Source of the DNA: Paenibacillus sp. FSL R5-0517
Lineage (GTDB): Bacteria; Bacillota; Bacilli; Paenibacillales; Paenibacillaceae
Direction: 5' to 3'
Assembly (NCBI RefSeq): GCF_037974355.1
Contig: NZ_CP150235.1
Location: forward strand, 682,001 to 746,000
DNA length: 64,000 nt
Shown: positions 54,505 through 64,000 of the stretch, one piece after another
Numbering within the stretch: position 1 is the stretch's first letter
How the letters are laid out: every line of letters begins with the position of its first letter
Made by a program: the position numbers and the translations under genes
The notes under the pieces: model-generated
Seen by the model: the letters and a program-made list of their open reading frames with translations, nothing else
Database searches by the model: none
Told to the model about the DNA's origin: nothing

Positions 54505-55657
54505 AATCACTGTATTTATACGTGCTCGCATTCAGAATATCCACATGGACCTCCACTTTGCCAAGCTTGAAACGTTCGAGGGGGTCAGCGCGTTGGGTGA
54601 ATTCCTGCCATAAGGGTAAATTGTTGCGATAGAGATGTTCCGCAAGACCATATGAATCAATCTTGCGTGACTTGTTTTTTTCGAACGTATCTCGAATCTC
54701 AGATTCGATCTGTTTTTCCGCTTCTTGTTCCATGGCATGAGGCGTGCGCGGGGCTCCATGGTCTTCGGTGATGGAACTTTTGACCGAGGTAACCATGTCG
54801 AATGTGACGCCGTCTCCTTGTTTCCTGGCCGTGATTCTGGTCTTGGGATTACGAAGCATCAGGGTTAAATCAGGAGTCTTTCCGCCATTCCCATACACGT
54901 ACAAAGGATATTGATGAACACGCTTATATTTCACATATCGTGTACCGTCTGCATCTGCTCCTGCAACTCTACCTTGACTTTTGCCTTGGGAAATGACATA
55001 AAATCCATCCATTCTAACCAGAGGTGGGTTTTTATCGCCATTGAACCACGTTTCATTCCTTGTGGAGACCGAAGGTAAGAGAATGACGGAAGCTGGTTCC
55101 CGTAATCCATCGAGAAGCTGATGTAGCCGAATAGGTTCGTAGCCGGAATGCTGTTTGTATAGCCTCATGGGTTCGAATATCTCAATGGTCTGGGCGGATT
55201 GGTTCAGCAGCGCAGAAGGGGATAGTACTTCCGGAATGTCCTGCTCAGTCGCATAAATCCAAGGTGTATATCTCAGTTGACCTGAATGCAGCAACGTATT
55301 AAATATATCCTCCAACTTTCCGTCCAAAGCATTTTTTGATAAAACAATGGCCTTAACATGAGTCCAGAGCGTTTGCTGCTGTGATGTTTCATACAAGTCA
55401 TTAATAGCCATGCTCAGAGTTGTACCTTTGCCTCGTCCTATCCACATGTCCCTTGTTTCCCGGGAAGTTGGTGTTTCCTGTTTTGCAATGCTCGAGAAGT
55501 CTATCAATTGAGCATACGCAATATATTGGTTGTCCACATAGTTTATTCCTATCGCTGTGATGAAGTTAATACTTTGCACTTCCTTGGAATCCCAGCATCC
55601 GGTTAGCAGGATCAAGCACCCCACAAGTAGGCCAGTCATGGACGTCCATCGGATCAT
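54503..55657 (-). CDS. gerC: Spore germination protein, GerAC/GerC type lipoprotein
   Basis: This encodes 384 residues. The lipoprotein signal has LILLTGCWDSKEV (Cys about 21), the standard Ger(x)C start. Conserved regions include FITAIGINYV, the Asp/Arg-rich middle part and a C-terminal EVHVDILN. It overlaps gerA by 4 bp. It is the C subunit of a germinant receptor in the spore inner membrane. Confidence 0.92.
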   Translation of the reverse strand: MIRWTSMTGLLVGCLILLTGCWDSKEVQSINFITAIGINYVDNQYIAYAQLIDFSSIAKQETPTSRETRDMWIGRGKGTTLSMAINDLYETSQQQTLWTHVKAIVLSKNALDGKLEDIFNTLLHSGQLRYTPWIYATEQDIPEVLSPSALLNQSAQTIEIFEPMRLYKQHSGYEPIRLHQLLDGLREPASVILLPSVSTRNETWFNGDKNPPLVRMDGFYVISQGKSQGRVAGADADGTRYVKYKRVHQYPLYVYGNGGKTPDLTLMLRNPKTRITARKQGDGVTFDMVTSVKSSITEDHGAPRTPHAMEQEAEKQIESEIRDTFEKNKSRKIDSYGLAEHLYRNNLPLWQEFTQRADPLERFKLGKVEVHVDILNASTYKYSD

Positions 55658-57123
55658 GGGCGTTTTCTCCGACGAGTTGAATCTTGGGTGTGAAGTGCTT
55701 CCGGACGCTTATTTTTATTCATGGACGGTGGCATGGATACGGCCTGCGTGAAATCTCCTGGAATGTAAGGAGAGACGGGCGTCAGATAAGACACTCCATA
55801 ACATTCTAAGGATACAAGGTGAACCAACAGGGCGAATAGTCCAATCATGAATCCGAATAATCCAAGAATGGAAGAGATGAGAAGCATCCCGATCCGAACC
55901 TGGGCGGTAGCTCCGCTCAGCACGGTGTTCACGAGAATATAGCTGGAGATAACTGAAATGGCTACCGTGACTATGATGGTAGGAGACGTAATCCCTGCGC
56001 GAATAGCGGCATCCCCAATGATAAGCCCGCCGACCACGCTGACGGTCTGGCCCAATGCACGTGGTAACCTGCGACCAGCTTCGTTGAATAGCTCAAACAT
56101 AAAAATCATTAGAAATGCTTCCAGTGTCACGGGCATGGGCAGGCCCATTCGAGTACCAGCAATTGTAGCCAAGAGCGGTAGCGGTATCTGTTCCACATTG
56201 AAACTGGTCAGCCCAATATAGAAGGCTGGGAAGAAACAGGCAATCAGCAGTCCGGAGATGCGCAAGATTCGTTCGAAGGTAACGATGAAAAAGGGTGTAC
56301 TCCTATCTTCAGGAGATTTCAATTGATTGAAAAGTGTAGTTGGCGCGATGACTGCTACTGGAGAACCTTCAATGAGAACGGCAAAACGTCCATTTAACAG
56401 GGAATCGACAACAAAATCAGGACGTTCAGTGTTATCCGTGAGCGGAAAGATGCTCCGAACCCCTCCCATGACAGCTCGCTCCATGATGGAGCTACCTATA
56501 ATGCCGTCAATCTCAATTTGATCCAGATTGTGTCGTGCTTCTTTTAGAATGTCTGGATTAATAATATCTTTTACATACAGTAGTCCAATGGCAGTTTGAG
56601 TACGACCGCCTTTGACATATTTCTCGTAACACATCGAAGATGTTTTCATTCGTTTGCGAATAAGGGCGATGTTGGTCGTGAGTTCTTCGGTGAATCCATC
56701 GCGAGGGCCTTTAACTGAGGTCTCAATAGCTGATTCTTCTGGACTGCGTCCTGGAATATCAGCAATATCCAGACTGCAGGCTTGAACACCGTTATCGAAG
56801 ATGATCAGTAGCTGTCCACTAAAAATCAACAGATTAAGTTTCTTGAAATTGGTGATATCCTCAATCGGATTTAAGGTTAATCCCAACTCTTTGGGATGTG
56901 ATTCCTCAATGATTAGGGCGTGCCGCTCTAAACGTGGGATAATAAATTGGTTGATTTGTTTACCGTCGACAAGCCCTTCGCAATACAGCAAGATGACCGG
57001 CTGATCGGATTCATCTTTGACAGGAAAGGTCTGAATAACAACATCTGCGCATGGATTGAACTGCTCTTTCAAAGAGGCAAGCAGTGTTTCATGGGACGTG
57101 GTGTCAATCTTTTGATGCTCCAT
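55654..57123 (-). CDS. gerA: Spore germination protein, GerAA type
   Basis: This encodes 489 residues starting at 57123, preceded by GAGGAGGAAAC on the minus strand. A soluble N-terminal half (about 1-240) includes DIPGRSPEESAIETSVKGPRDGFTE and the IEGSPVAVIAPTTLF segment. It is followed by five or so membrane helices (PAFYIGLTSFNVEQIPLPLL and later). This is the A subunit of the receptor, within the B-A-C operon. Confidence 0.93.
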   Translation of the reverse strand: MEHQKIDTTSHETLLASLKEQFNPCADVVIQTFPVKDESDQPVILLYCEGLVDGKQINQFIIPRLERHALIIEESHPKELGLTLNPIEDITNFKKLNLLIFSGQLLIIFDNGVQACSLDIADIPGRSPEESAIETSVKGPRDGFTEELTTNIALIRKRMKTSSMCYEKYVKGGRTQTAIGLLYVKDIINPDILKEARHNLDQIEIDGIIGSSIMERAVMGGVRSIFPLTDNTERPDFVVDSLLNGRFAVLIEGSPVAVIAPTTLFNQLKSPEDRSTPFFIVTFERILRISGLLIACFFPAFYIGLTSFNVEQIPLPLLATIAGTRMGLPMPVTLEAFLMIFMFELFNEAGRRLPRALGQTVSVVGGLIIGDAAIRAGITSPTIIVTVAISVISSYILVNTVLSGATAQVRIGMLLISSILGLFGFMIGLFALLVHLVSLECYGVSYLTPVSPYIPGDFTQAVSMPPSMNKNKRPEALHTQDSTRRRKRP

Positions 57124-58210
57124 GATGTTTCCTCCTCTGATGGCGTGAATGGATAAAGGCAACCGTCGTTGCTATAATCGCAAGTCCGCTCAGATATACG
57201 AGATTGAACGGGAATATGTATTCGACCAGAAGCTTTTCGAAGGTCATATCATCCAGAGGATACAACATGGTCAGGATAAAGAAGACACCCAACGAGATAC
57301 AACTGATAAGCCTTTTGGTAGAGCTCTTAATATTCCATATTTCTACTACAATATACATGGCAAGACTAATTCGGGTGAATGCACCTGCCAGCCATTGGTA
57401 GATGGAAAAGAAGTCGGTCTGGGCAATGTATTTGCCCAAAGAGGCAATTCGCCATTCTTCAAAGGCGGGATATCTCATTTTGGCAGCCTCAAAAGGATCG
57501 AATTCCACAATCGCCCCAATGAGTGGGCCGACAGTTAGTCCTACAAGAATGAGTGCGAGCATCAAATACTGCCATACACGTATACGTTTGGTGAGATGAG
57601 GCTGGATGTACCAGATGAACAGCAGTTCAAACATGCCTGCAAGACTGTAGACCATGCCATTAAGAATGGGATGCCATCCATGTTCAAGAACAGGCAACAG
57701 ACGACTGTAGTCCTTGTATTGGGTATTTACGATAGCAACATAGAAACCTAACAAGACAACTAGTGGCAGGACTAACCCTGCGGTAAAGGCCAGCGAGCGA
57801 ATACCTTTATACGCAGCGTAGGCACAGAGAGACATCAGGGCAATACTGGTTACCAATACGGGAGTTTCGGTCAGATAGTTCGTTTTAGCCCAAGCCGTGG
57901 TATCGTGCAGGGTGAAGTAGATGACACTGAGAAAAAAGAGGCTGTTACCAACTCGAAATAACATGCCAATGGGCTTTCCGAGACGGGAAGTTAACCAATC
58001 ATGCAGCGTTTGATGCTGAAGGAAACGAGAGACATAAGCAAGCATTAGCGCGAATATCAGAAATGGTCCGGCAGATAGCAGGACGGAAATCCAAGAATCC
58101 CTTTTGGCCGCAGCCAAAAGGGCAGGAATAATCAGAACATGGCTGATCAAGCCAACGGATAACATGATCAACATCATGGCTTGTAAAAAAGAAGGCTGTG
58201 TTCGTTTCAT
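57104..58210 (-). CDS. gerB: Spore germination protein, GerAB type permease
   Basis: This encodes 368 residues with ten predicted membrane helices. It belongs to the amino-acid-permease-like GerAB/ArcD/ProY family (LLSAGPFLIFALMLAYVSRF, LVLPLVVLLGFYVAIVN). It overlaps gerA by 20 bp. The first gene of the operon, in the order B-A-C. It probably binds the germinant. Confidence 0.92.
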   Translation of the reverse strand: MKRTQPSFLQAMMLIMLSVGLISHVLIIPALLAAAKRDSWISVLLSAGPFLIFALMLAYVSRFLQHQTLHDWLTSRLGKPIGMLFRVGNSLFFLSVIYFTLHDTTAWAKTNYLTETPVLVTSIALMSLCAYAAYKGIRSLAFTAGLVLPLVVLLGFYVAIVNTQYKDYSRLLPVLEHGWHPILNGMVYSLAGMFELLFIWYIQPHLTKRIRVWQYLMLALILVGLTVGPLIGAIVEFDPFEAAKMRYPAFEEWRIASLGKYIAQTDFFSIYQWLAGAFTRISLAMYIVVEIWNIKSSTKRLISCISLGVFFILTMLYPLDDMTFEKLLVEYIFPFNLVYLSGLAIIATTVAFIHSRHQRRKHHGASKD

Positions 58211-58478
58211 GCTGAAGAGTCCCCTTTTCCCATTAGACTGTCCTCAGCAGTGTTAACGTGTTTGAAGTCCTTCATACAGGCATTGCATGGAGAGATCAAA
58301 ATAACGGATAATCCTGGCTTTACGTACCTCAAGCATCGTATTACATGTGACCTGTAGAGCCTGTCGCGTTCCTTCTATAAGAAGCTCTTTCACAATCTGC
58401 TTGCGGAAAAAATGATGATAGATGAAAAACAGGGCAGATATCCGGGTGTCCCGGATCGGTACGATGAAGGCGGCAGGA

Positions 58479-59423
58479 TCAGTTTTGGCCTTGGCCGGTC
58501 CCACTGACCAGCCTATGTTTGCGACCGCTCATATTGGTGCCAAGCACACCTGCGATAATCAACAATGCACCAATATAGTGATGACTACCAACAGGTTCGT
58601 GCAATATCCATGCACCTCCTACGATGGAGATGAGTGTGGACAGGTTGCTGAACACACTCATCTGGGACGCCTCCAGGTGCGTCAGGGCATAACTCGCAAG
58701 CAGGGTGGAGATCATGGTGGAAAGAATGGCCAGATAAGCAAGGGCACCCAGATAGGAGGCATCTCCCAGTGGTTTGATGTAGTCCATCATGGAACCGCTT
58801 GAAGCATGTCGGACCAGGGAGCCTGCGTTAAATACAACACAGCCAACCATCAGCGTGACCCATGTTAATTCCATGGGTTTGTACTTCTGGGTTAATGGTC
58901 TCGCAAGTACGCCATAACCTGCAAAACACACCGTGGATAACAGCAATAATGCAATGCCCTTCAGGTTACCCAAAGACATGCCATTACCTTGCATCATGAA
59001 AATAAAAACAACTCCAGCGACAGACAGCAGCAGGAATAGCTTCTGCAGGGTGGATGTTCGTTCTTTCAAGAAGACAGAAGCGAGAATGAGAGTGAAAACA
59101 GGGGCCATAGCCTGAATAATACCCGCTTCCGATGAGTTGGACGAGACGAGTCCAAAGGCTTGAAAGGCAAAAAATAGGACGGGAGATAACAGCCCAAGTG
59201 GAATAATTCGCCACAGATCATGAAGGTTCAGTCGGATTTTGATCCAACCCAAAACGACAGGAATGCTAACAACGATTAGCGACAGCGCAAATCGGTGGGC
59301 AAGCACATCAATGGGATGTGCAACAGTGACCGTCATTTTAACAAATAGAAAAGATAGACCGATAATAGCCGCGTACAATACAGCTGCGATATATGCGTAT
59401 CCCCGAGTATGTGCTGTGTTCAT
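58479..59423 (-). CDS. EamA/DMT-family transporter
   Basis: This encodes 314 residues from 59423, preceded by GGAGGAG on the minus strand; the upstream extension to 59489 has no site. Ten membrane helices in two EamA repeats are predicted (AAIIGLSFLFVKMTV, SEAGIIQAMAPVFTLILASV, STMISTLLASYALTHLEASQ). It probably exports an amino acid or another metabolite. It is divergent from the MocR regulator at 59591, which may control it. Confidence 0.9.
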   Translation of the reverse strand: MNTAHTRGYAYIAAVLYAAIIGLSFLFVKMTVTVAHPIDVLAHRFALSLIVVSIPVVLGWIKIRLNLHDLWRIIPLGLLSPVLFFAFQAFGLVSSNSSEAGIIQAMAPVFTLILASVFLKERTSTLQKLFLLLSVAGVVFIFMMQGNGMSLGNLKGIALLLLSTVCFAGYGVLARPLTQKYKPMELTWVTLMVGCVVFNAGSLVRHASSGSMMDYIKPLGDASYLGALAYLAILSTMISTLLASYALTHLEASQMSVFSNLSTLISIVGGAWILHEPVGSHHYIGALLIIAGVLGTNMSGRKHRLVSGTGQGQN

Positions 59424-59552
59424 GAATGCTCCTCCAATACATTTGTCATAGCGTATGATCTTTATCATCCTGAAATATGTCAGGTTCAAGGCACGTGCTT
59501 GCCTTATTCAATATACTGCCGGGTGCATCGTGCTACAATAGATAAAAGGTTA

Positions 59553-59570
59553 AACTGTATCGGTACAGTT
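59553..59570. promoter_or_regulatory. Operator candidate between EamA and MocR genes
   Basis: AACTGTATCGGTACAGTT has perfect 7-bp arms around TCGG. It lies 14 bp after a TGC-TACAAT extended -10 (59531-59539) and 20 bp before the MocR start, suggesting autoregulation. Confidence 0.55.
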
Positions 59571-59590
59571 ATAGGAGAGGAGTGGGTGCG

Positions 59591-60976
59591 GTGAGAAAAT
59601 ATGAAGTGATTGCCGAAGCTATAAAGCAATGGATTCAGGAACAGATGCAGCAGCAGGATCGTCGCCAGTGGGCAGATAAGGGCATCCGACTGCCAGCCGT
59701 GCGAGTTATAGCTGAACAGTATCAATGCAGTGTAAGCACAGCAATTCGTGCATATGAATGGTTGGAACAGCGGCATTTGGTGTACGCCATCCCTCAATCC
59801 GGTTATTATGCCGTACAGAACGGGACAGGTGCTCAGGACATGGACTGGCAGGGAGCGTTGGACTTCGCTTCGGCTGCTCCGGATCCGCGGGTGTTCCCTT
59901 ATGCGGACTTTCGTCATTGCGTGGATCAGGCGATGGAGAAGAAACAGGCAGAGTTGTTTATGTATGGAACAGATCAGGGATTGCCTTCGCTAATTCTGCT
60001 GTTGCAGAAGCAGTTTGCGGATTATCAGGTTTTTGCAAGAACGGAGCAGTTTTTTATCACATCAGGTGTGCAACAGGCGCTGGCTGTACTTGCGTTGATG
60101 CCTTTTCCCAATGGAAAAAGAACAGTAATGCTTGAACTACCGACCTATCACAATATGCCTTCTCTACTGAGTGGATTAAATGTACCTATTGCTGGTGTGA
60201 GACGTACCCAAGATGGGCTGGACTGGGCATCGCTTGAACGTCAGTTCGCAGAGGAAGAGATCAAGTTTTTCTATGTCATGCCACGCTTTCACAATCCGAT
60301 TGGTACATCGTTAACGATTGCGGAGAAGAAGAGACTGATCCGGCTTGCTCAGCGGTACGATGTGTATCTGGTGGAGGATGATTATCTGTCTGATCTGGAT
60401 GACAATACGAAACAGGACCCGCTATGGTCCTATGATACGGAAGGCCGGGTCATCTATCTGAAGAGTTACTCCAAAATTTTGTTTCCAGGCTTGCGTATTG
60501 GTGTAGCCGTTCTGCCCTTACCACTCATTCAATCTTTTGGTGCTTACAAAAAAATGCTTGATATCGACACTTCAGTCCTGTCTCAAGCTGCTCTGGAGAT
60601 CTATGTCCATAGCGGCATGTTTGCTCATCACAGGAAAGTGATTCGCAACCGCTATGCTGCTCGGATGCACACGGTGCAGGAGCAGCTGGACGCTTATCCA
60701 GACTTTGCTCCGTTTATGGACGCTCCTCGAACAGGAGGAGAGCATACGGTGTTACCTTTGGCGGGTGATATGCCGCTTCGTGTTCTGCTATCCCGGCTTC
60801 AAAAGCGCGGAGTCATCGTTGATACGACTGAACGGTATTATCCAGAGGGAACCTATCAGGTACATCAGGATCAGATGTTGCGATTGAACATCTCCAATGT
60901 GCCGAAGCAGCGAATCGAGGAAGGGATGCAGGTGATCCGAGAGGAAATTTTGAAGCTGCAGATCAGTCAGAGATAA
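59591..60976 (+). CDS. MocR-type regulator (GntR HTH fused to aminotransferase)
   Basis: This encodes 461 residues from GTG 59591, about 10 bp after AGGAGAGG; GTG 59582 is too close to the site. The N-terminal GntR winged HTH (RLPAVRVIAEQYQCSVSTAI, about 32-51) is followed by an aminotransferase-I-like domain with ITSGVQQALAV, HNPIGTSLT and the PLP lysine in SYSKILFPGLRIG (about 294). These proteins sense a PLP-derived or amino compound. The divergent transporter is the likely target. Confidence 0.9.
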   Translation: MRKYEVIAEAIKQWIQEQMQQQDRRQWADKGIRLPAVRVIAEQYQCSVSTAIRAYEWLEQRHLVYAIPQSGYYAVQNGTGAQDMDWQGALDFASAAPDPRVFPYADFRHCVDQAMEKKQAELFMYGTDQGLPSLILLLQKQFADYQVFARTEQFFITSGVQQALAVLALMPFPNGKRTVMLELPTYHNMPSLLSGLNVPIAGVRRTQDGLDWASLERQFAEEEIKFFYVMPRFHNPIGTSLTIAEKKRLIRLAQRYDVYLVEDDYLSDLDDNTKQDPLWSYDTEGRVIYLKSYSKILFPGLRIGVAVLPLPLIQSFGAYKKMLDIDTSVLSQAALEIYVHSGMFAHHRKVIRNRYAARMHTVQEQLDAYPDFAPFMDAPRTGGEHTVLPLAGDMPLRVLLSRLQKRGVIVDTTERYYPEGTYQVHQDQMLRLNISNVPKQRIEEGMQVIREEILKLQISQR

Positions 60977-61094
60977 GTTAAGTAATGGCAGGATCATAAC
61001 AGTGCACCCTATTAATAAGCTACGCTTGAAGATGTTGCATAACATCTCATCCTAACCCTATGTAAACCAATCACCCCTATTTGTAAAAAAACAA

Positions 61095-61135
61095 AGGCGT
61101 CCGCACAAGTTGAACACTTGTTGGACGCCTCTTTT
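61095..61135. terminator. Terminator between the MocR gene and hemL
   Basis: AGGCGTCCGCACAAGT (61095-61110) pairs, with small mismatches, with ACTTGTTGGACGCCT (61116-61130). T tracts lie on both strands, and the signal is strongest for hemL. Confidence 0.85.
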
Positions 61136-61194
61136 CGTAGTTGCTGTCTCTCAACTATTGTTTGTACGTTACATTTGGATGGGAGATATTCGGA

Positions 61195-62514
61195 TTATTC
61201 CTGAGCCATCGCCTTGAAGGAAGCTTCTGCGGCTTCCAATGTAGCCTGAACATCCTCGTCTGTATGAGCCGTAGTCAGGAACCAAGCTTCGTACTTGGAC
61301 GGAGCGAGGTTAATGCCACGGTCCAGCATGTGACGGAAGAAGGAAGCGAAGCGTTCCCCGTCTGTATCTTGAGCATGATCGTAGTTCGTCACGGGGTGAT
61401 CACAGAAATGGGTGGAGAATGCACCGCGAATCCGGTTGATTGTCAGTGCAATCCCATGACGGTCAGCAGAAGCTTGCAGACCTGCTGTCAGGTCGATAGC
61501 AAGGCGTTCCATCTCCTCGTATACACCTGCGCCTTGCAGGACCTCCAGACATGCGATACCCGCCGAGATGGATGCAGGGTTACCAGCCATCGTTCCCGCT
61601 TGATAAGCAGGTCCGAGCGGAGCAACCTGCTCCATAACGTGTTTGCGTCCGCCGTAAGCACCGATGGGCAGGCCGCCACCAATAATTTTACCAAGAGCCG
61701 TCAGATCCGGTTCAATCTCCGCATGATTATCGAGCCCGGCATACGTCTGCGTGGAACCGTAATGGAAACGGAAAGCCGTAATCACCTCGTCATAGATAAC
61801 CAGTGAGCCGTTGGCGCGTGTCATGGCACAGAGACCTTCCAGGAAGCCGGGTTCCGGCATAACCATACCGAAGTTGCCAACGATCGGTTCAACCATGACC
61901 GCGGCAACATCATCACCCCAGTGCTCCAGTGCAGCTTTGAGGCTATCCAGGTCATTGTAAGGCACCGTGATGACCTCTTGTGCAATACTGGTGGGAATGC
62001 CGGCACTATCCGGGATACCCAGCGTGGACGGGCCAGAACCGGCCGCCACAAGCACCAGATCCGAGTGACCATGGTAACATCCGGCGAATTTTACGATCTT
62101 GTTGCGTTTGGTGTAGGCACGAGCTACCCGAATTGTAGTCATGACCGCCTCTGTACCAGAGTTAACAAAGCGTACTTTATCCATGGAAGGAATGGCTTCC
62201 TTCAGCATTTTGGCAAGCTTGATCTCTAATTCAGTCGGGGTACCGTACAGTACTCCATTGGCTGCAGCTTCTGTAATTGCCTGCGTAATATGAGGGTGGG
62301 CATGTCCTGTAACAATCGGACCGTAAGCGGCCAGATAATCAATGTAACGGTTGTCATCAACATCCCAGAAGTGGGCGCCCTGGGCTTTTTTCATAAATAC
62401 AGGTGCACCGCCGCCAACGGCTTTAAACGAGCGTGAAGGGCTGTTCACACCTCCTACAATATGTTCAAGTGCTTCTGCGTATAGAAGTTCGGATCGGGAA
62501 CGTGATGGTTTCAT
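61195..62514 (-). CDS. hemL: Glutamate-1-semialdehyde 2,1-aminomutase
   Basis: This encodes 439 residues. N-terminal signature [15 protein letters not shown], middle [15 protein letters not shown] and the PLP lysine in [17 protein letters not shown] (about 273) identify HemL. It makes 5-aminolevulinate for heme by the C5 route. It stands apart from other hem genes, so it is likely a second copy of the kind called GsaB in Bacillus. Confidence 0.92.
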   Translation of the reverse strand: MKPSRSRSELLYAEALEHIVGGVNSPSRSFKAVGGGAPVFMKKAQGAHFWDVDDNRYIDYLAAYGPIVTGHAHPHITQAITEAAANGVLYGTPTELEIKLAKMLKEAIPSMDKVRFVNSGTEAVMTTIRVARAYTKRNKIVKFAGCYHGHSDLVLVAAGSGPSTLGIPDSAGIPTSIAQEVITVPYNDLDSLKAALEHWGDDVAAVMVEPIVGNFGMVMPEPGFLEGLCAMTRANGSLVIYDEVITAFRFHYGSTQTYAGLDNHAEIEPDLTALGKIIGGGLPIGAYGGRKHVMEQVAPLGPAYQAGTMAGNPASISAGIACLEVLQGAGVYEEMERLAIDLTAGLQASADRHGIALTINRIRGAFSTHFCDHPVTNYDHAQDTDGERFASFFRHMLDRGINLAPSKYEAWFLTTAHTDEDVQATLEAAEASFKAMAQE

Positions 62515-62608
62515 AAGATAACTTCCTTTCGTAATTCAAAATATAATAAAGGTACAAGCCACAGAAAGATATGATGATTTTCTCATAATAGTATAGCCGG
62601 GCACAACG

Positions 62609-62634
62609 AGAGGGCAGCGTAATGGCTGCCCTCT
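62609..62634. terminator. Inverted repeat after the LCP gene
   Basis: AGAGGGCAGC (62609-62618) pairs perfectly with GCTGCCCTCT (62625-62634). T tracts are weak, so termination is possible rather than certain. Confidence 0.55.
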
Positions 62635-62645
62635 GCATGTTTAGA

Positions 62646-63689
62646 TTACTGAGCCGGTTGTTCTGACTTCTGATCGTCACCACTGGCTGTTTTATCTTCG
62701 GTGCTGGTCGTACTATCATCCGTTGTAGCAGGCGGGTGAATAATATCCTGAATATGCTGCTTCAATTTTTCTTCATTTGTAACCGTTAATACTTGCGCAC
62801 CACCTGCTGTACGTTCTTCTTTCAACAGGTTCATTGGTGGGATCTGCTCACTGCCGTTCATGCTGCTCTGGTATCCGAGTCCACCCAGCTTCCACATATC
62901 GGAGAGTGTCAGATTCGTATCTACGTAGGGATTAACCTGTTCCAGAATGGCAGGCAGTTTGGCTATGGTAGTGGTGGACTGCATTTTTGCCGTAACAGCT
63001 TTCAGCAATTCACGCTGACGCTCGGAACGAGCGAAATCCGACATCGCATCATGACGGAAACGAACGTACATGAGAGCTGTCTCGCCATCCAGATGCTGAT
63101 ACCCTTTTTTGAGATCAATATCGTATTCGTTATTGTCTGCTTTACTTGTATAGTGCATGTCTTTCTCCACATTAAAATCAACACCGCCAACGGCATCCAC
63201 CAATTTGATGAATCCTTGGAAATCCGTATACACATAATACTGTACAGGAATGCCGAGCAGGTCGCCGGCAGCTTGCATCGCTGCATTCGGGCCATGGGTG
63301 ATGGCAGTGTTGATCCGCTCTTTACCATACCCGTCAATATCGACGTATGTGTCGCGCAGAATGGAGAACAGATTGATTTTTTTGGTAAGTGGGTCGAGCG
63401 ATACGACCATCATGCTGTCGGAGCGGGGAACTTCACCTTTTTTCAATCCGCGCGCATCGACACCCATAACGAGAATATTGACCGTCTCTGTGCCTTCCCA
63501 TTTGGGTGGGTCAGGTGTATTTACTTTCTCCACATTTTCGATACCGGCGAATGGTGATTCGTCACCGTCTTTTGCCAAACCGTCCAACTGATTGAGAATA
63601 GAACCGAAATAGTATGCCGCAGCTCCTCCGACAATTAACACGAAGGCGGCAAGAGAAATCCAGATGGTTCTCTTCGTCTTTCTGGTCAT
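62646..63689 (-). CDS. LytR-CpsA-Psr (LCP) family cell-wall ligase
   Basis: This encodes 347 residues from 63689, preceded by AAAGGAGAG on the minus strand; the frame is open to 63797 but that extension is not supported. A membrane anchor near the N-terminus (IWISLAAFVLIVGGAAAYYF) is followed by the LCP domain: ILVMGVDARG, SDSMMVVSLDP, SILRDTYVDIDGYGKERINTA, and RFRHDAMSDFARSERQRE. LCP proteins attach teichoic acid or polysaccharide to peptidoglycan outside the membrane. The C-terminal tail is Ser/Thr/Glu-rich. Confidence 0.92.
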   Translation of the reverse strand: MTRKTKRTIWISLAAFVLIVGGAAAYYFGSILNQLDGLAKDGDESPFAGIENVEKVNTPDPPKWEGTETVNILVMGVDARGLKKGEVPRSDSMMVVSLDPLTKKINLFSILRDTYVDIDGYGKERINTAITHGPNAAMQAAGDLLGIPVQYYVYTDFQGFIKLVDAVGGVDFNVEKDMHYTSKADNNEYDIDLKKGYQHLDGETALMYVRFRHDAMSDFARSERQRELLKAVTAKMQSTTTIAKLPAILEQVNPYVDTNLTLSDMWKLGGLGYQSSMNGSEQIPPMNLLKEERTAGGAQVLTVTNEEKLKQHIQDIIHPPATTDDSTTSTEDKTASGDDQKSEQPAQ

Positions 63690-63817
63690 GCTAGCTCTCC
63701 TTTGTATTTGAGATGAAATAAAAAACGAGTTCAGGTATTGCTGAATTTTGACTGATACCATTATAATTTCTTTTTGGGCTACAAGCAATTTCAACAAAAT
63801 CCAAGTGAGGTATAATC

Positions 63818-64000
63818 ATGCTGGCGATTGATGTCAAAGATTTGCGCAAGTCGTTTAGCGTCCAGAAAAGCCGAGGTGGGCTGAAGGGCGCGTTCCAGGA
63901 CCTGTTTGCACGTCAATACCAGGAGGTATTGGCTGTAAATGATATTTCATTTCAGATTCCGCAGGGCGAAATATGCGGATATATCGGGGAGAACGGTGCC
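63818..64000 (+). CDS. ABC transporter ATP-binding protein (partial)
   Basis: The ATG at 63818 follows GTGAGG. The visible 61 residues are the start of an ABC-2 type ATPase (LAIDVKDLRKSFSV, then IPQGEICGYIGENGA), and the window ends inside Walker A. The insertion LKGAFQDLFARQYQEV between the first strands is typical of the ABC-2 transporters for drugs or polymers. The partner permease is not visible. Confidence 0.85.
   Translation, partial: MLAIDVKDLRKSFSVQKSRGGLKGAFQDLFARQYQEVLAVNDISFQIPQGEICGYIGENGA

Noticed and set aside
58253..58504. 83-codon frame between gerB and the EamA gene
   Set aside because: Its start lies inside the EamA gene's last codons and there is no ribosome site; the 268-bp gap shows no supported gene.
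63748..63767. A TTGACT and TATAAT pair before the last ABC gene
   Set aside because: The spacing between the boxes is only 8 bp, too short for a sigma-A promoter.

Overview
The window looks like chromosomal DNA of a Paenibacillus-type, endospore-forming Firmicute. The evidence is a GerA/B/C germinant-receptor operon, EcsAB, a bacilliredoxin, a YneF-type protein, LipL-type lipoyl relay, YesMN-type regulation of a rhamnogalacturonan transporter, strong AGGAGG ribosome binding sites with frequent TTG/GTG starts, roughly even base composition, and several dispersed intergenic repeat families. No rRNA, tRNA, insertion sequence, prophage or CRISPR array was seen.

Layout. 1-2.4 kb: the end of an unrecognised protein and a secreted protein built of ten 43-residue repeats. 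2.4-24 kb: mostly housekeeping genes, namely ecsAB, a flavoprotein, a PAS sensor kinase, bacilliredoxin, nadE, acpS, mutY, sodA, signal peptidase, a QueG-Ogt fusion, an HD-GYP-like protein, yneF, folE, lipL, a second SOD with an added N-terminal domain, and two alpha/beta hydrolases. 24-29 kb: an IclR regulator with a clear promoter and operator, a TPP riboswitch with its terminator and thiC, then a compact locus that looks like a type I toxin-antitoxin pair (27-residue holin-like toxin with a convergent RNA), a racemase-like protein and a 55-residue protein. 29-35 kb: a WYL regulator with a zinc-ribbon/GyrI-like protein, then a vanR-vanS-vanY-vanZ-like cluster without vanHAX. 35-45 kb: acnA, an amidase, ddl, uvsE, an inositol-monophosphatase-family gene and a secreted SGNH hydrolase. 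45-54.5 kb: a pectin/rhamnogalacturonan system (YesM/YesN two-component pair, CUT1 ABC transporter, cytoplasmic acetylesterase), followed by a 0.6 kb repeat block and a sensory-rhodopsin-transducer-family protein. 54.5-64 kb: a gerB-gerA-gerC operon, an EamA transporter divergent from a MocR regulator, hemL, an LCP cell-wall ligase and the start of an ABC ATPase.

How genes work together. The YesMN-SBP-permease-permease-esterase block should sense, import and deacetylate pectin fragments; a good catabolite-responsive element precedes the binding-protein gene. The VanRSYZ-like genes and Ddl concern the D-Ala-D-Ala end of peptidoglycan. The candidates most worth a second look are the putative type I toxin-antitoxin locus at 27.47-27.78 kb, the QueG-Ogt fusion, the three-part SOD, the GTTTCAT-N3-ATGAAAC palindrome shared by the iclR and acnA upstream regions, and the repeat families.
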